The notes: a model not told the origin generated them from the sequence alone. A stretch of 64,000 nt of DNA from Viscum album (GCA_963277665.1 OY728166.1:550247219-550311218); one strand, 5' to 3'; shown: positions 1 to 13,365, counted from the stretch's first letter. Made by a program: numbers and translations.

Positions 1-1602
1 TTATGTTATATAAATATAATAGTAGAAGTGATTTTGTTTTAATGGTGGATACCTAGGCAATTGATAAGATGGATTTCTATATATATTTTGGAGTAATATA
101 ATTATTTATTCTTCACGCTTTATTTGATAATGCATTTGGTATATGTTCAAATTTGTAGGGAATGGATTTCCAATATTATAAAGGGAAAGATGTCAAAACT
201 GACCAAAAGTATGCATTACACATCATGAATTACTTACATGATATCTAGGAATCCTTCACAACATGTATATTGTCATGAAGAAAGTCTTGAAGAAATTACA
301 AGACTTGATAATATTAGATGATTTGAACCTCCAATATACATCATGTAATATTCAAAGAACACATCCTTCTTAATGTTCATGACATGAGAAGATACATATC
401 GTGAATACCTAATATAATTAGAGATATGAGTCAAATCACTAAATGTTGGAGATTCAAGAAAATATTTAAGCTATATCCAAATTATGTAGAAAACATTATA
501 GATCAATATTACACAACATGAGATGTTTACACATCTTGTAATTTCATGACTATTTATTTTCCAAAGCATGCACAATAGCACAGAACATTCCAGAATGTAG
601 TTTGTCCTCGGATATACTCTCATTTTCCTATCATTTTTCTCTCCCAACTCAACTCTACACAATTATATTCAAAATATTGATTAAATAAAAGTGTTATTTA
701 TTGATAGACTAGTGTTATTAATTTTCTCCTTTTACTTTTCCACTTAAATGCAGCTTCACTATATGTTGATTCTTTTTTAATATTTTAAGTAAGTGATTCA
801 TTAGATTATTACTTTTTCATATTGAAAAATTCATGATTTAAGAACCCCCACTTGGAAACTAAATCCTTTAAAATTCATTGTTATTATTCCTATTATTTCA
901 ATAATTGTTTCATCGATATTGAATTATACCATCATTAAAGGATAAACGAATTTGGGTAAAGGGTCACTAGTATGAGTGTTTTAAACTTCATGACTATCTA
1001 AATAATCACTTTTCAACCCTATAGATAGCAATCAGGTTACATAAAAAGTTTTTATTCAATTATTTTTTCAAAGATAACCATGGGAAGTTTAAATGAATTA
1101 TACTAACCAAATTAGAGTAGAGAAGGCTATAAACATTATTATGCGACCTTTATTCCATAAAATATAGGCTTAATTCATCATGTTTTTTAGATATATCCAA
1201 ATAAAGGGAATGTTATCATCTTAGGTATATCAATTTGGTTTTATAATAAATAATTAGTGATACTTTTAATCGTTTTTAGCCTTAGACCTATTACTTTTCC
1301 TAGATAGGACTAAGATTATCCTTTTACCTAAACCTTGTAATTATCCATGATACCTGTATAGATTTTGAAATGTATGCCATACACCATTAAATTAGTTAAA
1401 TCCCAAATTCAATACAATTCATGATGACTCTTATATATAATGGGTTATATTTCACTGGCATCTAATTGGACAATCTCTCGCCATAGTTTCATCTTCATAC
1501 TACCTACTATATTTCATCATTGTAGTAAGAGTAGTTTGGGAAAAATGAAAAACTAGTCTTACTGAAAAAGGTAATAATTAAACAAAAATTGTTGGGGCAT
1601 CA
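1..1602 (+). repeat. E1 5' LTR (left end cut by window or unresolved)
   Basis: This stretch matches 11,750-13,365 in the same orientation. Paired landmarks include positions 91 and 11,846, the block near 190-420 with that near 11,945-12,180, and the block near 1,300 with that near 13,065. It ends in CA at 1,601-1,602, five bases before the primer site, as usual for Athila and Tat elements. I see no coding content. The exact start is not resolved because the alignment weakens near position 1. Confidence 0.75.
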
Positions 1603-1607
1603 AATTT

Positions 1608-1625
1608 TGGCATCATTATCAGGGA
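1608..1625 (+). other. E1 primer binding site for tRNA-Asp, decayed by transitions
   Basis: The 18 bases TGGCATCATTATCAGGGA match the site complementary to the 3' end of plant tRNA-Asp at 12 of 18 positions. All six differences are C to T or G to A. The site sits five bases after the CA that ends the LTR, which is the expected place. tRNA-Asp priming is usual for Athila-type elements. The canonical site is from memory. Confidence 0.75.
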
Positions 1626-2090
1626 TTGAGTTACTATGCTGATGTACATGAAACTTTTTCCTAAACCAAGGATTACATTACCCATACCCCTTTTACCTTC
1701 TCATTCATTCCGGTATTTTGGACACCACTTCATATTTATTTCATCCAGCCAAGTTCATGTATCAAGGCCCCCTGACATTTTCATGTATCCTTGATTCCCA
1801 AGTACTGTTATCCTTTATTCATAATAATAAAATGTACCTTTCAACATGATGTCTTTCAATTATGGGTAGTCGTAACAATCATGCGGATCCCAACCCATCG
1901 TACATGCAATATGTACTACCGACATATCACAGAGATCAACACCTACAAGTGGAGTGAACCATTATTATTTATTTATTTTCATCAATCAATGGTTATTCAC
2001 CTATTATTGTGAGCCACGGATCCAATACAATTCTTTTGAAATCATTCCTGGACTCATTATTATGATCCAATGCATTGATTAGTTCCGGGG
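1626..2090 (+). other. E1 leader between primer site and recognisable gag
   Basis: This is the untranslated leader and possibly the first part of gag. I see no family motif in it. An open frame at 1,791-2,012 has no recognisable content and is probably chance. Confidence 0.4.
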
Positions 2091-3330
2091 ACATTAGAGT
2101 GACGATCCTCATGAGAACATATCCAACATACTAGAAATTCAGGATACTTTCCACACCCATGGATTATTCCCTAATAAAATCTAATTTTTAATTTTAAAAT
2201 TCACTTTTTTTCAATAAATCCATAGATTGTATTGAAATTTAAGCCCCCATTTTCATCACGAATTGGGAAGATCTAGCCAAAAGGAAATTATACAAATACA
2301 TTTCCCATTATGGAAATTAGAAACTATGCAATGAAATTATGAATTTTAATAAAATATAATGAGATTCACCCTAAGGCCTAGGTGTGAATTATAGAACTCA
2401 CTCAGAAATGGACACATCATGGACATGATGTGTGTATCTAGTTTCAAACCTTCTAATAATGACTAAAACCCACATTCTACATAGTAGTAGATGTTTCCTC
2501 TAATGGAGAATTAATATTGAAAACCAAGGAACTAGGTAGATAACTTCTAGGGAATGTCTCACACAATTTTTATCTCGTGTTGGGAGATAATGGAGTACCT
2601 TGAACAGAATTCACCAAGTTGAATAAAACACCCATCTTGCTACACAAGTAGGGGTCGTCACTAAGAAGTTGTAATCCATTTTTTTAACTAATTCACCATC
2701 TCCTCCTCTTACTACTATAATGGAGATTCAATGCCATAAACTGTGTGGCGACCTAAACATATTTGAATAGTGTAGGGAATGATTGGATGAAAAAAATATC
2801 GATGATTCTAATTACATTAAATAAAATAAAAAAATCAAAAATAATAGTATCCATAATAGTACAATGTACATTGGAGAGATTAACTAACGCAAAAAACTTT
2901 CTAGGGTTCTACAAAAAAAATACAATTTTGGGAATAGATAAACAACCAAGGAATGCATTGATTTCCATCTATGAAGTCTTTTTGTTGGAATCCTCAGCAT
3001 GTACCCCTAATACATTTTCCACATACAGTCTAGAAACAATTTTGAATGGCTCTAGAACAACCACCCTAATCAACGGCTCCCATTCAGTCAAATATAGAGA
3101 GTATTCTCATACCTTAGTGAAATATATATATAATAGGATATCCAACCAAGAAACAGAAATGTAAAATCAAAAGGATACCCTCCAAATTCTCAAACATCAA
3201 ATGGATCAATTCTCAAAGACATTGTGTGATAGAATTCTCGGTATGCTTCCTAGTAATACTGATACACACCTAAAGGAAGTGACAAAATAAGTGATAATAT
3301 GGTGTGGAAAAGTCATGGTTTTTTAGAAAA
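2091..3330 (+). pseudogene. gag: E1 gag, Athila-type capsid/nucleocapsid remnant
   Basis: Gag would form the virus-like particle in the cytoplasm. Three blocks in different frames fit Athila gag in order. DDPHENISNILEIQDTF at about 2,100-2,150 corresponds to the conserved EDPN..L..FLEICDT block. ITNWEDLAKRKLYKY at about 2,255-2,300 corresponds to the TTWdeLaqkFL.kyF block, followed by CNEIMNFNK. QILKHQMDQFSKTLCDRI, with LPSNTD after it, at about 3,180-3,270 is the block near the gag end that leads to the protease. The open frame 2,763-3,164 (133 codons) lies inside and is the longest surviving piece. No intact CCHC knuckle is visible. Frame changes and stops show that it is broken. Confidence 0.75.
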
Positions 3331-3830
3331 CATGTATAGGTGAAGAGAAAACGTCATAGGAAGCCAATAATCTATAACCTCCATTGAAGAAGATAAAAAA
3401 ACATGAGTACAAAAAGTTATTCAAGAGATACATCTTTAATTAGAACCTCTTACAAAATATCTACATTAAAAATAACTTAAATAAGATGTTTACATTGATA
3501 ACCATAAAAAACCCCCCACCACATTTTTATAAATAATAATAATTGGAATCATTTATGGGAAATATAGGAAATTTTAGGAGTTGTTCATGAAATTGAGAAT
3601 AAACATAACATTTACTAAATCTATTGACCAAATTTCTTCTTATGAAAATTTTCTGAAGGAAATATTGTCCAAAAAAATAAGATTGGTGACCTCGGAATTA
3701 TTTCCCTAAATTAAGTGTGGTTTTATATTTTTTAGCAGAAACTTTCAAAAAAGATAATAGATCCTATGGATTTTAAAATTTCATCCTCAATATGAGAATT
3801 TATCTTTTGGAGAAACCTTTTTGACTTAAG
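3331..3830 (+). pseudogene. E1 gag-protease linker remnant
   Basis: At about 3,600-3,690 the + strand reads INITFTKSIDQISSYENFLK and then EILSKK, which fits the conserved Athila linker before the protease (INIPFaeALeQmPsYvkFmKeILSKKrkl). The rest is decayed. It joins the gag tail to the protease and confirms one element in one orientation. Confidence 0.7.
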
Positions 3831-4095
3831 AGGTAACATTTACCCAATCCGAGTGAGTGTATTTCGTCAGCTGGGCCTCAAGGAATTCATGATGAATTGA
3901 GTTTATCTTCAATTTAGTAATGGATCAATTATGTATCCTCAAGGATATATCAAGGATGTTTGGGTAAAATCTATAAATTCATTTTCCCGGAAAACTATAT
4001 AATTTATGGCATTGAGACATTCCCATTATCCTCGTCCAACAATTTCTATCCACATAAATGTATATGATTGTTGTGAATAAAAGAATATTTATATT
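3831..4095 (+). pseudogene. E1 aspartic protease remnant
   Basis: The protease would cut the polyprotein. The text RVSVFRQLGLKEF at about 3,850-3,888 fits the end of the active-site block (LGASvnLmP.svyrqLGL). YPQGYIKDVWVKSINSF follows at about 3,930-3,985 and fits the YP.GivEDVlVkvd.F block, and a decayed IPIILGRPF-like stretch lies near 4,015-4,050. The catalytic DTG/DLG triad cannot be read with confidence. A stop lies inside the run, so it is not functional. Confidence 0.75.
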
Positions 4096-4690
4096 AAATG
4101 TATTTGAAAAACATGTTTTTTCAACCTAGTGAAATATGAATAATAAATAGATAATTATTTTCATCGCAAAGCTACATTTCATTCTGACGAGAATAACGGC
4201 CACATTTCCATTGAGTACAATAGTGATGAATTGTGTCATTCATAAAGTGAGTAGTATAGAATTAAGTTACTAATATACAAAGAAAAAATTATATGGGACG
4301 CTATACCGCCATCCATACATTGTATAATTCAGCCACCAATGTTATATCTAGAACCTTTCCCATCAACACTCAAGTATTATTTTCTGTAGACTACAATTGT
4401 GCAAAAAGTCATCATTAACTCATAACTGACATAACCATATGATAAAAATTAAATAAAATACTTAATAAGTGATAGAAATTTAATTTCCTAGGGGTGGATG
4501 GAATCAATGGGATTGTTCAAACATTTTGCAATCAATTTTTTTTTAGAATAATATGTGAAACCCAAATTACATCCTCAGAGGTGATTCATCATACAAATAA
4601 AAAAGGTAGTTAAAAATATTTATTGTAGCATCATGACATTGGAATAATTTATTCAATATCTGATAGTGATTTCATTATTCTAATAAAATA
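4096..4690 (+). other. E1 protease-RT spacer
   Basis: This stretch corresponds to the poorly conserved linker between protease and RT. I find no readable motif in it. Confidence 0.4.
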
Positions 4691-5500
4691 TGGTTTGATG
4701 AATAATGGTCTCACAGTTGTAAATAATGATGAAGAAGAATTGATCTCAACATGCAACATCACTGGATGGTGTGAATGTATGAACTATGGAATCATAAATA
4801 CAACAACTCAAAAAGATAATTTTCCCTTTTTCATGGATCAAATTATAGAAAGACGCGTAAGACATCAATTAAGTTGATTCCATGATGGATATATAGGATA
4901 AAATCGAATTTTATTTAACCTAGATGATTACTCCAATGGATCATTCAAATGTCAGTTTGGTACCTTCTCCTACTGATGCATGCCATTCAGTTTCTATAAT
5001 GCACTAATGAAATTCCCAAGGGGTATGAAAAATATTATATGATATGGATGAGGAATTATTAAATATCATAATGATTGATATTTCATTTTATTAAAGATAC
5101 ATCAATTTATGTTTAAGAAATCTCGAACTGGTCCTCCAATTATATGATGAGAAATATTTAGATTTACACTATGAATAAATGACACATTATGGTTGAAGGA
5201 GGCATATTACTAGTAAAAATATTCTCTAAATATGGAATGAAATTTGATCCCACAATGATCGAAGTCACCAAATATATACCATATACTTTATCTTTTAATG
5301 GAATATGATGTTTTATAGAACATAAAGAATTATTACATTAATTTTGTTGATGATTTTCTGAATGTTTCACAGCCTATGACACACCAATTAGTAAATGATT
5401 CTTCTTTTGAGTTCATGAAACATTTTTAGGGTTCATTAATCATTTTAATTAAATTCCTTATGGATTCTCCTTTTATCATTCTTCCAGATATGGACAAAGA
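4691..5500 (+). pseudogene. E1 reverse transcriptase remnant
   Basis: RT would copy the element RNA into DNA. The open frame at 4,695-4,877 reads GLTVVNNDEEELISTCNITG and then WCECMNYGIIN, which fits the Athila/Tat start of RT (GmTVv.NeknELipTrtvTGWRvCiDYRkLN). After a stop, CQFGTFSY and PFSFYNA near 4,950-5,000 match the CPfGTFAYRRMPFGLCNA block. The catalytic YMDD place near 5,041 reads DMDE, so the second catalytic aspartate is changed. MKFDPTMIEV at about 5,238-5,267 matches the GIEVDraKieVI block. Several frame changes occur. Confidence 0.85.
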
Positions 5501-5905
5501 CATCATGTGGATGTTAGACTAAAGTAACTTCACTATGGGTGTTGTCATAGGATTATGTGTCGGCCACATTTTTTCCCCATATACTATGTAAATCACAACA
5601 TTAATTATGCTTGGGTAAAATAACCAACCACTAAAAATGATCTCTTATCAGTTTTATTTATATGTGAAATATTTTCCTCCTACAAATTTCTATAAACGGT
5701 TTGTGGTTACACTGGCTATATAATCATGAAATATATGGAGAGTAAAAAGGACGTCAATTCAAGAATGATAATGTGGATCCTATTACTGTAAGAATAAAAC
5801 ATCATCTTCAAAAACACCAATTGAATGGAAAATGGGGTCATTGACCATTTATCCAGTAACCCATCTCCCCACATTGTGGACAATGATAATATGCACATCG
5901 AAATA
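5501..5905 (+). pseudogene. E1 RNase H remnant
   Basis: RNase H would remove the RNA template. The text SNFTMGVVIGL at about 5,523-5,555 fits DAS.yA.GAVLGQ at the start of the domain. Decayed text follows for the YaSktLn.aq.NYttTEKELLAvvfA block. VIDHLSSNPSPHI at about 5,838-5,877 fits VaDHLSRL at its end. The order and spacing match the family. The catalytic acids are not all readable. Confidence 0.8.
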
Positions 5906-7175
5906 GGCCACCATTATGAATCACTTTTTAGAATGAACATTATGTTAGGGTAATGGTTTTCCAACATTGAAAACTATCTCACCACAGGATCACTCATTCT
6001 AGACCTCTCTTAGCAGTAAATGAGCATATGTTTATTTGAGGCTTCACAATACTACTGGGATGATAAATATCTTTTTATGTTGTATCCATACAACATAATG
6101 CTTCATTTCATCCAGAAAGAAGAGGTCCAATGTGTGATTAAAATGTGTTACTATTCACCAACTGAAGTAAATCATAGAAGAAATCACATAGTAGAAAAAA
6201 TACAACAATGTGGACTATTTTGGACTACAATCCCTCAACATTGAAGAATGTTTTATCAGATCTATGATTGGTTCCAATGATCATGAAACATTATAAATAT
6301 AAATGAAATGACCATAAAACTAATCCTGGAAGTTGAAATCTTCAGTGTGTTGGTAATATATTTCAGGGAGTAATTATCTAATTCATATATAAAGTTAAAT
6401 ATTCAGATTTGTGTTTGTATTGCCTCGAAATGGTATGATGTTGAAGTTACCTCTCATGATAATATGAAGGTTTTATTAAATTTAGTAAAGAATTTTTTTT
6501 AATGATCCATATTCCCCAGACTACTCAGTAGTGATCTTGGAACAAATTTTACCAATATTACTAGTAATGGAAAATAGGGAATTATGGAATCCTATATAAC
6601 ATAAAAATTCTCTACCACATAAATATAAGCATGAAATATGAATAATAAAATGGGGATATAAAAAATCTGATAAAATACCTTGATCAAAAAATAAATAATT
6701 GGAGAATTTTTTTAGATTATAAAATATAGACATACCACACTACTTAGAAAAAACCCATTATCACCCACTTATAATTAGTTTATCTAAATCATTTATATTT
6801 ACCCAAATAATAAGAGTATCGCTTCGATATGGTAAATAAGAATATGAATTTAGATTCTCAATAATAAGTAGAAAATAGTATACAACAATTGGATGAATTA
6901 AAAGCGATAAGAATGGATTCCATGGAAATGAGAATATTTATAAAGATAACTCGACAAAATTGAATGATCATTGTGTCACATGATGAAATTTTTTACAAGG
7001 GAATAAGGTATTATTATTCAGCATTCAATTAATGTTATTACATGGTAAGATCATATGATGATGGTTCGAACCATTCAGCGTTATATAAGTATACCCCTAT
7101 TGGACCATATAAACTCATAGTGGATATGGTCAACCATTAAAATTCAATGGTCAATGATTTAATATTTACTAAGAA
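5906..7175 (+). pseudogene. E1 integrase remnant (zinc-binding, core and C-terminal parts)
   Basis: Integrase would insert the DNA copy into the genome. The zinc-binding part is best preserved. In the open frame 6,020-6,244 the text YYWDDKYLFMLYPYNIM, then VQCVIKMCYYSP and IQQCGLFWTTIPQH, follows the Athila text FYWDDPYLFkycpDqiiRRCvp..Ev..il..CH..aCGGHf...KTa.KIlqcGFyWPt. The core at about 6,320-6,545 keeps ILEVEIFSV, VEVTSHDN and a decayed FGVPraiISDgG block. The C-terminal part at about 6,880-7,130 keeps IQQLDELKAIRMDSME and YTPIGPYKL, which match the Athila tail (LlqLnELdEiR.dAyEna and VyPyGAvEl). Stops and shifts are numerous. Confidence 0.85.
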
Positions 7176-9300
7176 ACATTAAATTAGGCATATCTCTTCA
7201 TATTTAAATTCTTACAAGGACAACTTGAGTAAAAATATCATTGTTAACTAAAACATTGACTATAAGGAAACCCAATATAGGTCATCATTGGATAGAATAG
7301 AATAGATTAATGTTTATGGAATATGGTGTATTTCTAATAGAAAAGGACCATGATTTGGTTTTTTAATGTGAAAAAAAATCCAAAATTAGACATCAGGTAA
7401 AAAATAAAAAATGTTCCCTACACAACCAAAAAATAGAAAATTTCCCAAATTACATGTCATATAATGTTCCACACCATGTAAATTTAATAATTACAAAATA
7501 TTGTGACTATATGGTTCATGAACAACACCCCCCCACATGAATCTTTCTCTTCTCCTGTCATTTAACCCCAACCACCCCTAACTAAATTTCATATTCATCT
7601 ATTTTTTTCCATAAAATGGCTTTAATGAAGATGATTCAACCTTAACCAACTGATTCCTTGTCCAATCGTGAAGATTAACTTCTGACTAGCTTCCAAAGGG
7701 CTCCATCACCTCCCATTTCTTCCATCAAAAGACCAATATATTCTTCTGTATCCTTGCCTCTATGGAAATCCATTCGATCTTTAGTGGGTCATAATAAATT
7801 TCTCTACCTCGTATACACCCCATACTATGCCTTTCCAACACCACACATGTGAACACACTTGTACTATTATAGGAAAATCCCACGCCAACCCAAAAAACAT
7901 CAGATTTTCCTCTCATAATTACCCTACACACCATATAGGTGGTCATACACCTATTTATCCACCTACACATGACTCCCATAATTGAAATTTAAGTGGATAG
8001 CTTTAGTGTTTTCCCATGGATTTCTTGTCCACTTTTTAGGTGGCTATCGACAACCGCGCTTCTGGATATGCAGTAAACCCCACTTGCTCTCCAAAATCCA
8101 TTTTGCCATTGGTATATATCATTAATCAATCATCTTCTCAAATTTTGAGGTATTCCCCACTCTACAACTCAATCCAACAAAGTTTTATTCATCATGTCAC
8201 TAGAAGATGATTTCATAGGACCTTAGTGCATCCATCTTGTTTATATTATGAAATCCAATCAGCTTCGTGGTCCTATTATTAAAATGATTTATCGGTCATT
8301 GAATCATTCATGGTTCTCTCAAACGGGGATCATCAGAGGATTAGCCTGTTTTACTTTTTCATTATTATTGCTTCCATGGGTTTCCTTTTTTGTCTTCATA
8401 GAAAATAATTTTCCATTTTACTTTCGATAACTTTTGAAAAGAACATGTGGTACACTACTAGTTGGGTCCATCATCACTAAAAGGGACTAAAATCACATCA
8501 TTTTTAATACCACCCTTCCCATAACATTTCTTCGAATTATGGAGTATATCTTCTTCATTCTTATTCACAAATTTAATTTTCTAATCAAGGATGGTTACAC
8601 CTATGTATTGGCACTAAGATTCATTGAGGGTAGTGAAGATCCGACTAGAGACCATACAACAGACCCAATACCTTCTATGAACAACTATCATTCCACTCAT
8701 ATTGTTACTCCCTCATCTCATCTCATCACTCCACATCCAAAATTCCAACTCCCATGACTATCACTACTCACACCCATTTAACTATACCATTCCAAAACAC
8801 CATACCCACTCCTTCTATCACCACAACAAGAATTGCAACCCTATGGGTTTCTCACCACTATATTCTGGTGAACATTCAATAGATATTTCATTACAACAGA
8901 ATGATATTGACACCCCCATCCTTATTTACCATCACTTAAACCCCATAATCCACTATGGCCTCTTAACCTATCCCTTTAAAAGGTCCTTCATCCACCACAA
9001 TTACTATAGTAACCACCACCCCAAATAAACCTACCATCCATGCTACAAGACCCTACTTCCCAATAATATTTTCTTGTAGTGCAGGATTAGTGATTCAAGG
9101 GAACTACTCCTCCATCATCCTTTGAGACACCTTTCATCGTTACTGGTTCCATATCCATCACCACAGTGGGGATTCATACCTCATCACTACCAGCCTATGA
9201 GATTTCATCCACCTCCATAAAAACCTATAATGTAGTTGATAATATATTCCCTTCATCCATTATTTATATTTGATTTGGCCGGCCAACTGCATGCATACTC
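7176..9300 (+). other. E1 region at the env-like (ORF3) position, pyrimidine-rich
   Basis: Athila elements often carry an env-like frame between integrase and the 3' LTR. This stretch is in that place and is clearly richer in C than the rest of E1, mainly at 7,500-9,250. It holds several short + frames: 8,248-8,430, with a hydrophobic stretch near its end, 8,539-8,757 and 8,702-9,028. I do not recognise an env protein in any frame. The base-composition change is visible, while the env assignment is only positional. A repeat-poor spacer would be an equal reading. Confidence 0.35.
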
Positions 9301-11749
9301 TATTTGGGAGAGAATAGTTGATGAGTTGTTCAATGATTTTGAATAATATTTTTATATCCTAGTCTCCTCCCATATTTTTATACTCTATTTGGGTCATCTT
9401 GTGTTTTACATTATATATTACATATCACTTATGTATCATTACCCTTCATATATACCGGAGTTATTAATTTTTCCTCATAATTTCATAGATGATTTTTTCA
9501 TTTCCTTACTGTATTGCTTCAGCCGTGATTTTCTCTACATCCCCATATATGGCCATCAATGCACTTTCTCAATTACTATTTTTCCACATACTATCAATGA
9601 CTCAACCTCTAGGTGATATATAGAACCAACTTTAAGATAATTCAATAATGATGCATTCTTAGTAGTGGTCACTACCACGATGAGCACAAATTTTTTTACC
9701 ACACCAGATTCATTCATAGTATGCTTTATAGGTTATTAACCCCATTATGAATCTATATTATCTCAATGAAATAAGTACTCGTTATTATAGGAGACCAAGT
9801 AATTCTATGTAGATGGATGTAATAAATTTATTCTATTTTATATCTATCTTGATGATGACAACATTGTTAGCTATTTATGGTTAGAAACTAATTTTTATTT
9901 GATTCCTTCATGGTTTTCCTTTTACATATGATTTTATGTATTTATTTTGGTATCATTTTCATATCTTAGGTCAATTTGAACTTAATTTTACCCACATATC
10001 TATATGGATATTAGTTTATATTAATTTCAATTAATTTTCCTAAAAAATACAAATTTATTATTCGAAAATGTTTCTACCCAATGGAATAATTTTTTACCTA
10101 GTATAATATTTTTCATTCTAACAAATTATCTTGGAAGATAGAATTAAAAATTAGTATCTCCCAATTTATCCCATTGAATGAATCTCTATACAAGGAGCTC
10201 TCAATTCCCTAACATTCATTTTTCAAATTGATATTTCATTTTTGCTATGATATATCAATATCATCTCTCTCATGGTACATTCCATGATAGTGCCTGCACA
10301 ATATCCTTTTAGGTGTGGGGTTATTTTTTGAGCTTCACAATTGATATACTTTTACTATTCTTATTTATATTTATCTAAGAGACAAATTTAATTAAAATAA
10401 TTTTTTAAAATAGAAACCTCATTGAAACTATTAAAATAAGAACATTGTTATGTAAGAAATTTTGTTGAAATATATGTTTTTATCTTGTTCATATTTTTAC
10501 CATGATTGATGAATACATAAATATATTTCAAATAAAAAATTATTTAAATTTATTTTTATAGACTTATTACATGATTTTATACCATAGGGGATTGGAATTT
10601 TTTTCATTTGTACTCTCATTACTAAGAGTATTTAAAGCCAACAATTTCAATTTATTTTCTTAGAATATTTCTTGAATTACTCATAAGACATGTAATCCTC
10701 TCATAACCTTCATTGAAATATTATTTAAAAATTACTAAATAAATAAAATTTTAATATTATTATGGAAATTAATTTTGAGCTAATTCTTTCTGAGACTCAC
10801 CATTAATTTTTTATACATTTAGCCTAATTTTTCCACGATTTACCTATTTAATATGAATCAATTCAATGTTAACTATCCCTTTTTAACCTACTCATGTTAT
10901 TATGCGAGATTATCATTTAAAAAAAGTGTGGGAAAATATTTATCATATGGAAATGGGATTTATTGACTAATGATATGTATTTCTGTACTTTAACAGACAA
11001 ATTTATATGTTCCGTCTTTATTTGGATTTTTATGCCTACATTATTCCTTTATAAAAAATAAAAACAATAAAAACAATTGTTATATATTAGGAAGTTCAAT
11101 AATCACCATTTATAGACAGATGAATCCACTGAAGTATTATATATTGTTATGGTATTTGTTTGTTATATTTCCAAAACATAAATTTAAAAAAATTAAAAAT
11201 TAACATATTACATCTTTGAGTCATACTTGAAACACTCAAGGCTTCATTTTAGGGTACATGGAACACCGACAATGTTTGATCTTAGAAGAGCAATTACATT
11301 GCATTATTTACAATAATAAAGAAAAATAATGTAGGGATTACACTTATATTGAGATTTATTTTCAATTCAAACCCAGCGAGTCATAGCCTTAGAGTTGTTT
11401 GACCCATCTTAATGAATCCCTCCAGATTAATTTTTTATTTTTCATTATGAAGTAGTGATGATAGAATCAATTAAATCCTAGGGATATGAATATATATTTA
11501 TGGTATTATCAGAACTCAAGTTACATTTTACTCTAAGTGATGAGAGAAGATCCACTGTGAGGTAATTTTCAAATGTTTATTGAATTGAAGAAATAATTAT
11601 GAAGTTCAAATTAAATGAACTAGAATCTGGATATATAACAAAACCATGATGTATAACTGATTTTATCTCCTATATTTATTCTAGAGGACTGACTTTTTAT
11701 ATATACAGTTAGTTTTAATTTACTATTTGTAATGAATGTTTCTTATTTA
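9301..11749 (+). other. E1 AT-rich 3' non-coding region
   Basis: This is a long, strongly AT-rich tract between the env-position region and the 3' LTR. I see no protein motif and no clear tandem repeat. One + frame at 9,389-9,616 is unrecognised. The purine tract that should precede the LTR is not readable. Confidence 0.45.
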
Positions 11750-13365
11750 ATTTTTTTAGAATCCCTGTTGAGATAATTTTTTTCACGAGGATATGGAATA
11801 GTTCAACAGTGTGGGAATTTGTTTATCTAAATTTTTATATACATTTTAGAGTCATTAAATTAATGATTTTTCATGGTTATTTGATCATGAAATGGGTTTA
11901 TATATTATTTTATTAGTAATATTTCAAAAATATTCAAATGGAAAAGATATAAAAACTAGTGAAAAGTGGACATTACATATCATGAATCCCTTGCATGATG
12001 TGTATGAATCATTCAAATCATGTCTAAAGTAGTGGAGATTGTTTTGAAGCAATTATAATACATGAAAAGATTACATGACATAAACACCCAATATAGGTTA
12101 TGTAATATTAAATTCCACTTCCTTATTAAAATTCTATTCATGAAAATAAATGTGTCATGAGTTCCATTTAATGTCTTGAGATTAATCGAATCTTCAAAAA
12201 TTGAAGTCTCTGGTTGAGATTCATGCCTGATTTAAAATACATATATAATACAATGGATAGACATTACACAACATGATAAGTTTAGCCATCAGGTAATTTC
12301 CCAGCTATTTATTTTACTGATTGTGCAGAGCATTGAAGAATATTCCATATCATCACTTTTTTATTGTCCTTATTTTTTTATCTTTTCATTCTATCCTAAC
12401 AAAACTACAGATATTACCTTTTATTGTGTTGATTAAATATGAGTTTCTATTATTAATATAATAGTGTTTTCAATTTTTTCCCCTGTTTTTTCTATTTTTC
12501 AAAGGCTTCACCATACATTTTTTCCTTATTTACTATTTCAAGTATGTGTTTGATTTGACAATCACTTTTTATGGTTACTGACTATATTCTTATTGAACAC
12601 TAAATTGAAAAATATATCATTTCATATACTTTATTAATCTTCCAAGAATGTCTACATTTGTTTCATTGAACATGATTTTTACCATCATGAGTGGATAAAC
12701 CCCTAATGTTAAAGGATCAAGAGTTTGGGAGTTTTGAAAATTTATAATCTACAAATTGTAACTTGTTAACCTTATATCTTGTAATCAGGTAACATAAATA
12801 TTTTTTTATTAAATTAATTTTGTAAAACATTACATCACAAGGTTTAAGTGATTGAAAATTTCCTCATTGGAGTTGGCCATGACATGACCATTAGTCTTTG
12901 ACACTTATTCCATAAAATCTATGGTAGAAAACTTATATTTTATTAGATATATATGAACCAAAGAAGCACTGAATGAGTAGTAGATCAAGTTGAATTGAGC
13001 ATTACTAATTATTTCATTATGTAGTGGTTCCCATCCTAAGCCGTTGAACTATTCCATGTTAGGACTGAGACTATCCTTTATACATGTACCCATAAATTGA
13101 TGGTGATCCCAATCTTCATTCTAAACCACAAACCAAAATCCATAGTATCGGTTATATACCAAATACAATAAAATTTCTGAGGACTCCTATACGATGGATT
13201 AATGTTAACTGGATCCTTATCGTCCAATATCACCCCATGGGATTGACCCCACACTACCACTATACTAAATCAATTTAGAAAGCGTTCTTTAGGAAAACAT
13301 GAAATTATAATCTAATTGTAGACTATGTGAATAAAATGATGTTTTTTTCTAATTCGGTAATGATC
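11750..13365 (+). repeat. E1 3' LTR
   Basis: This is the partner of 1-1,602. The start is placed by alignment offset and is approximate. The end is placed at the CA of 13,364-13,365, where the text AATTCGGTAATGATCA lines up with the 5' LTR end text AATTGTTGGGGCATCA. By eye the two LTRs agree at roughly two thirds of positions with many small gaps, which implies an old insertion. Confidence 0.7.

Larger units (their letters stand above)
1..13365 (+). mobile_element. E1: near full-length, decayed Athila-type Ty3/gypsy retrotransposon
   Basis: The order of parts on the + strand is partial LTR, tRNA-Asp primer site, gag, protease, RT, RNase H, integrase, long spacer and second LTR. This is the order of plant Ty3/gypsy elements, and the gag, protease and integrase text fits the Athila branch best. 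The two LTRs align over most of their length with an offset near 11,755 bases. All coding domains carry stops and frameshifts, so the element is dead. It ends against a chromovirus remnant (E5) that lacks its 5' third, which suggests E1 inserted into E5. The left end, and so the left target-site copy, lies at or beyond the window edge. Confidence 0.85.

Noticed and set aside
8702..9028. 108-codon + frame rich in His, Pro and Asn
   Set aside because: No known family and low-complexity composition from a C-rich tract. I keep it only as part of the env-position region.
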